DNA of 64,000 nucleotides from Arabidopsis thaliana (taxonomy: Eukaryota; Streptophyta; Magnoliopsida; Brassicales; Brassicaceae), in contig NC_003075.7 in NCBI RefSeq assembly GCF_000001735.4, positions 12,277,001-12,341,000 on the forward strand. Direction: 5' to 3'. Under the pieces are notes generated by a model. The model had not been told where the DNA came from, made no database searches, and saw only the letters and a list, made by a program, of their open reading frames with translations. Positions 63,028 to 64,000 of the stretch are shown piece by piece (the stretch's first letter is position 1; each line of letters opens with the position of its first letter). Made by a program: the position numbers and the translations under genes.

Positions 63028-64000
63028 GATTTGAAACTATTATTAAACGGTATGGTGAGTCCAACCTAAAAGCATAAAGTCGAAGGCTAGCTAGCTAATG
63101 TAACAGCAAGTGTATACTAATTATCTGAAAAATAAATTTAAACAAAACGTCAAACGAAAGTGTTACGCAGAAATGGAAAAAAAGACCAATTATTAAAAGA
63201 CCATTTTGGAAATATTGCTTTGAGACCGCCCATCATTCATGTGCGGTCCATATGGCTAAAATTAGGTAACTTGTAAAACAAATCACCAAATCACGTTCTA
63301 GCTTTGCTTCTAAGATTGCTACTAATCAACGATTTTCTTGAAATCACGTTCTATTTATTCGTAATTATTCGGACTAACGGATATTGAAAAATCAACTCCA
63401 GATTTAAACAAGATGGACAATTGATGAAACAATGTGGGAATAAAGATGTTGAATTGATATGATACGAATTTTACATAGAAAGCCAAATTTTGAAACTTCA
63501 ACTACGGTAGATCTCGTCAGGAGGACATGATCACGATTCATGAAGATGTTTATATAAAGTTAATATTGATAATGTATTTTATGTATATAGATGTTATAAT
63601 TATACAAGGGCATGCTCGTGTACTAGAACAATTATTCCCCTCTGCCGCTTTACTTTCAGTGTAAGACTAACATATAAAAAAACATTATCGGCGAAACTTT
63701 ATAATCAATTGAGAAAAAATCATTTAAGAAAGCGTCCTAATTTTCTTTCAATACGACTCTTTTTCAATCAAACAAAAGAAAAAAAATCGTCCAATTTTTC
63801 TCATATATATTTTAAAAGCCGTATAAGTCAATAATATTTGTCACTAACTCCTTCCTAATACATGAGTAAAAGCATAAACGTCGAAAAGTCAAACAAGAGG
63901 ATTTGATTAAAAAGAAGAAAAAAAGAGTTCAAATGGGTTTAGTTGCCTAACTAGTAACTACCCTTTTGTTCCTTTGATTTCAGAGCAGACCCATGTGAAA
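63028..64000. other. Intergenic at the right edge
   Basis: AT-rich sequence upstream of DIR6 with no supported gene. Confidence 0.6.

Overview
The window is nuclear DNA of a flowering plant and reads as Arabidopsis thaliana, chromosome 4. From memory the gene order matches roughly AT4G23530 to AT4G23690; no database was consulted. Supporting signs are AT-rich intergenic DNA, short GT-AG introns, and protein families and lengths I recognise (WRKY29 304 aa, SGT1A 350 aa, KUP4/TRH1 775 aa, CPK3 529 aa, CORI3 422 aa, PPT1 407 aa). I built the exon models by hand. In every multi-exon gene the phases close and the reading frame ends at one stop.

Layout. 2.0-9.5 kb: a BYPASS1/ROH1-like DUF793 gene (+) and a 17-exon HEAT/ARM gene of the RRP12 type (-), tail to tail. 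9.5-14.7 kb: an AT-rich desert with one near-perfect hairpin. 14.7-18.8 kb: WRKY29 (+) and a GH9 endoglucanase (-). 18.8-22.9 kb: mostly gene-free, but it holds a U1 snRNA gene (-) with a plant snRNA promoter and 3' box. 23.0-29.2 kb: SGT1A (+), a mosaic duplicated patch with a broken SGT1A fragment, a kelch F-box gene (-) and a small secreted-peptide gene (+). 30.2-35.9 kb: two tandem PLP aminotransferase-fold genes, the second being CORI3. 37.0-42.6 kb: an LEA_2/NHL membrane protein (+), a probable mitochondrial bL25 (-) and RTNLB1 (+). 43.1 kb: tRNA-Leu(CAA). 43.5-50.4 kb: KUP4/TRH1 and CPK3 (both -). 51.1-54.4 kb: the ubiquinone prenyltransferase PPT1/COQ2 (-). 55.8-62.7 kb: two tandem MLP/Bet v 1 genes and the dirigent gene DIR6 (all -).

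This is ordinary euchromatin with independently transcribed genes, not an operon-like system. Several genes share a stress or defence theme: WRKY29, SGT1A, CORI3, CPK3, the MLPs and DIR6. Much of the structure comes from local duplication: the aminotransferase pair, the MLP modules with a third remnant, the copied DIR6 3' end, repeats upstream of the LEA_2 gene, and the three-source mosaic at 26.2-26.75 kb. I saw no wholly novel multi-gene system. The items most worth checking are the divergent U1 gene, the mosaic patch, the W-box palindrome and overlapping uORF of WRKY29, the isolated start codon of KUP4, and the small secreted peptide.
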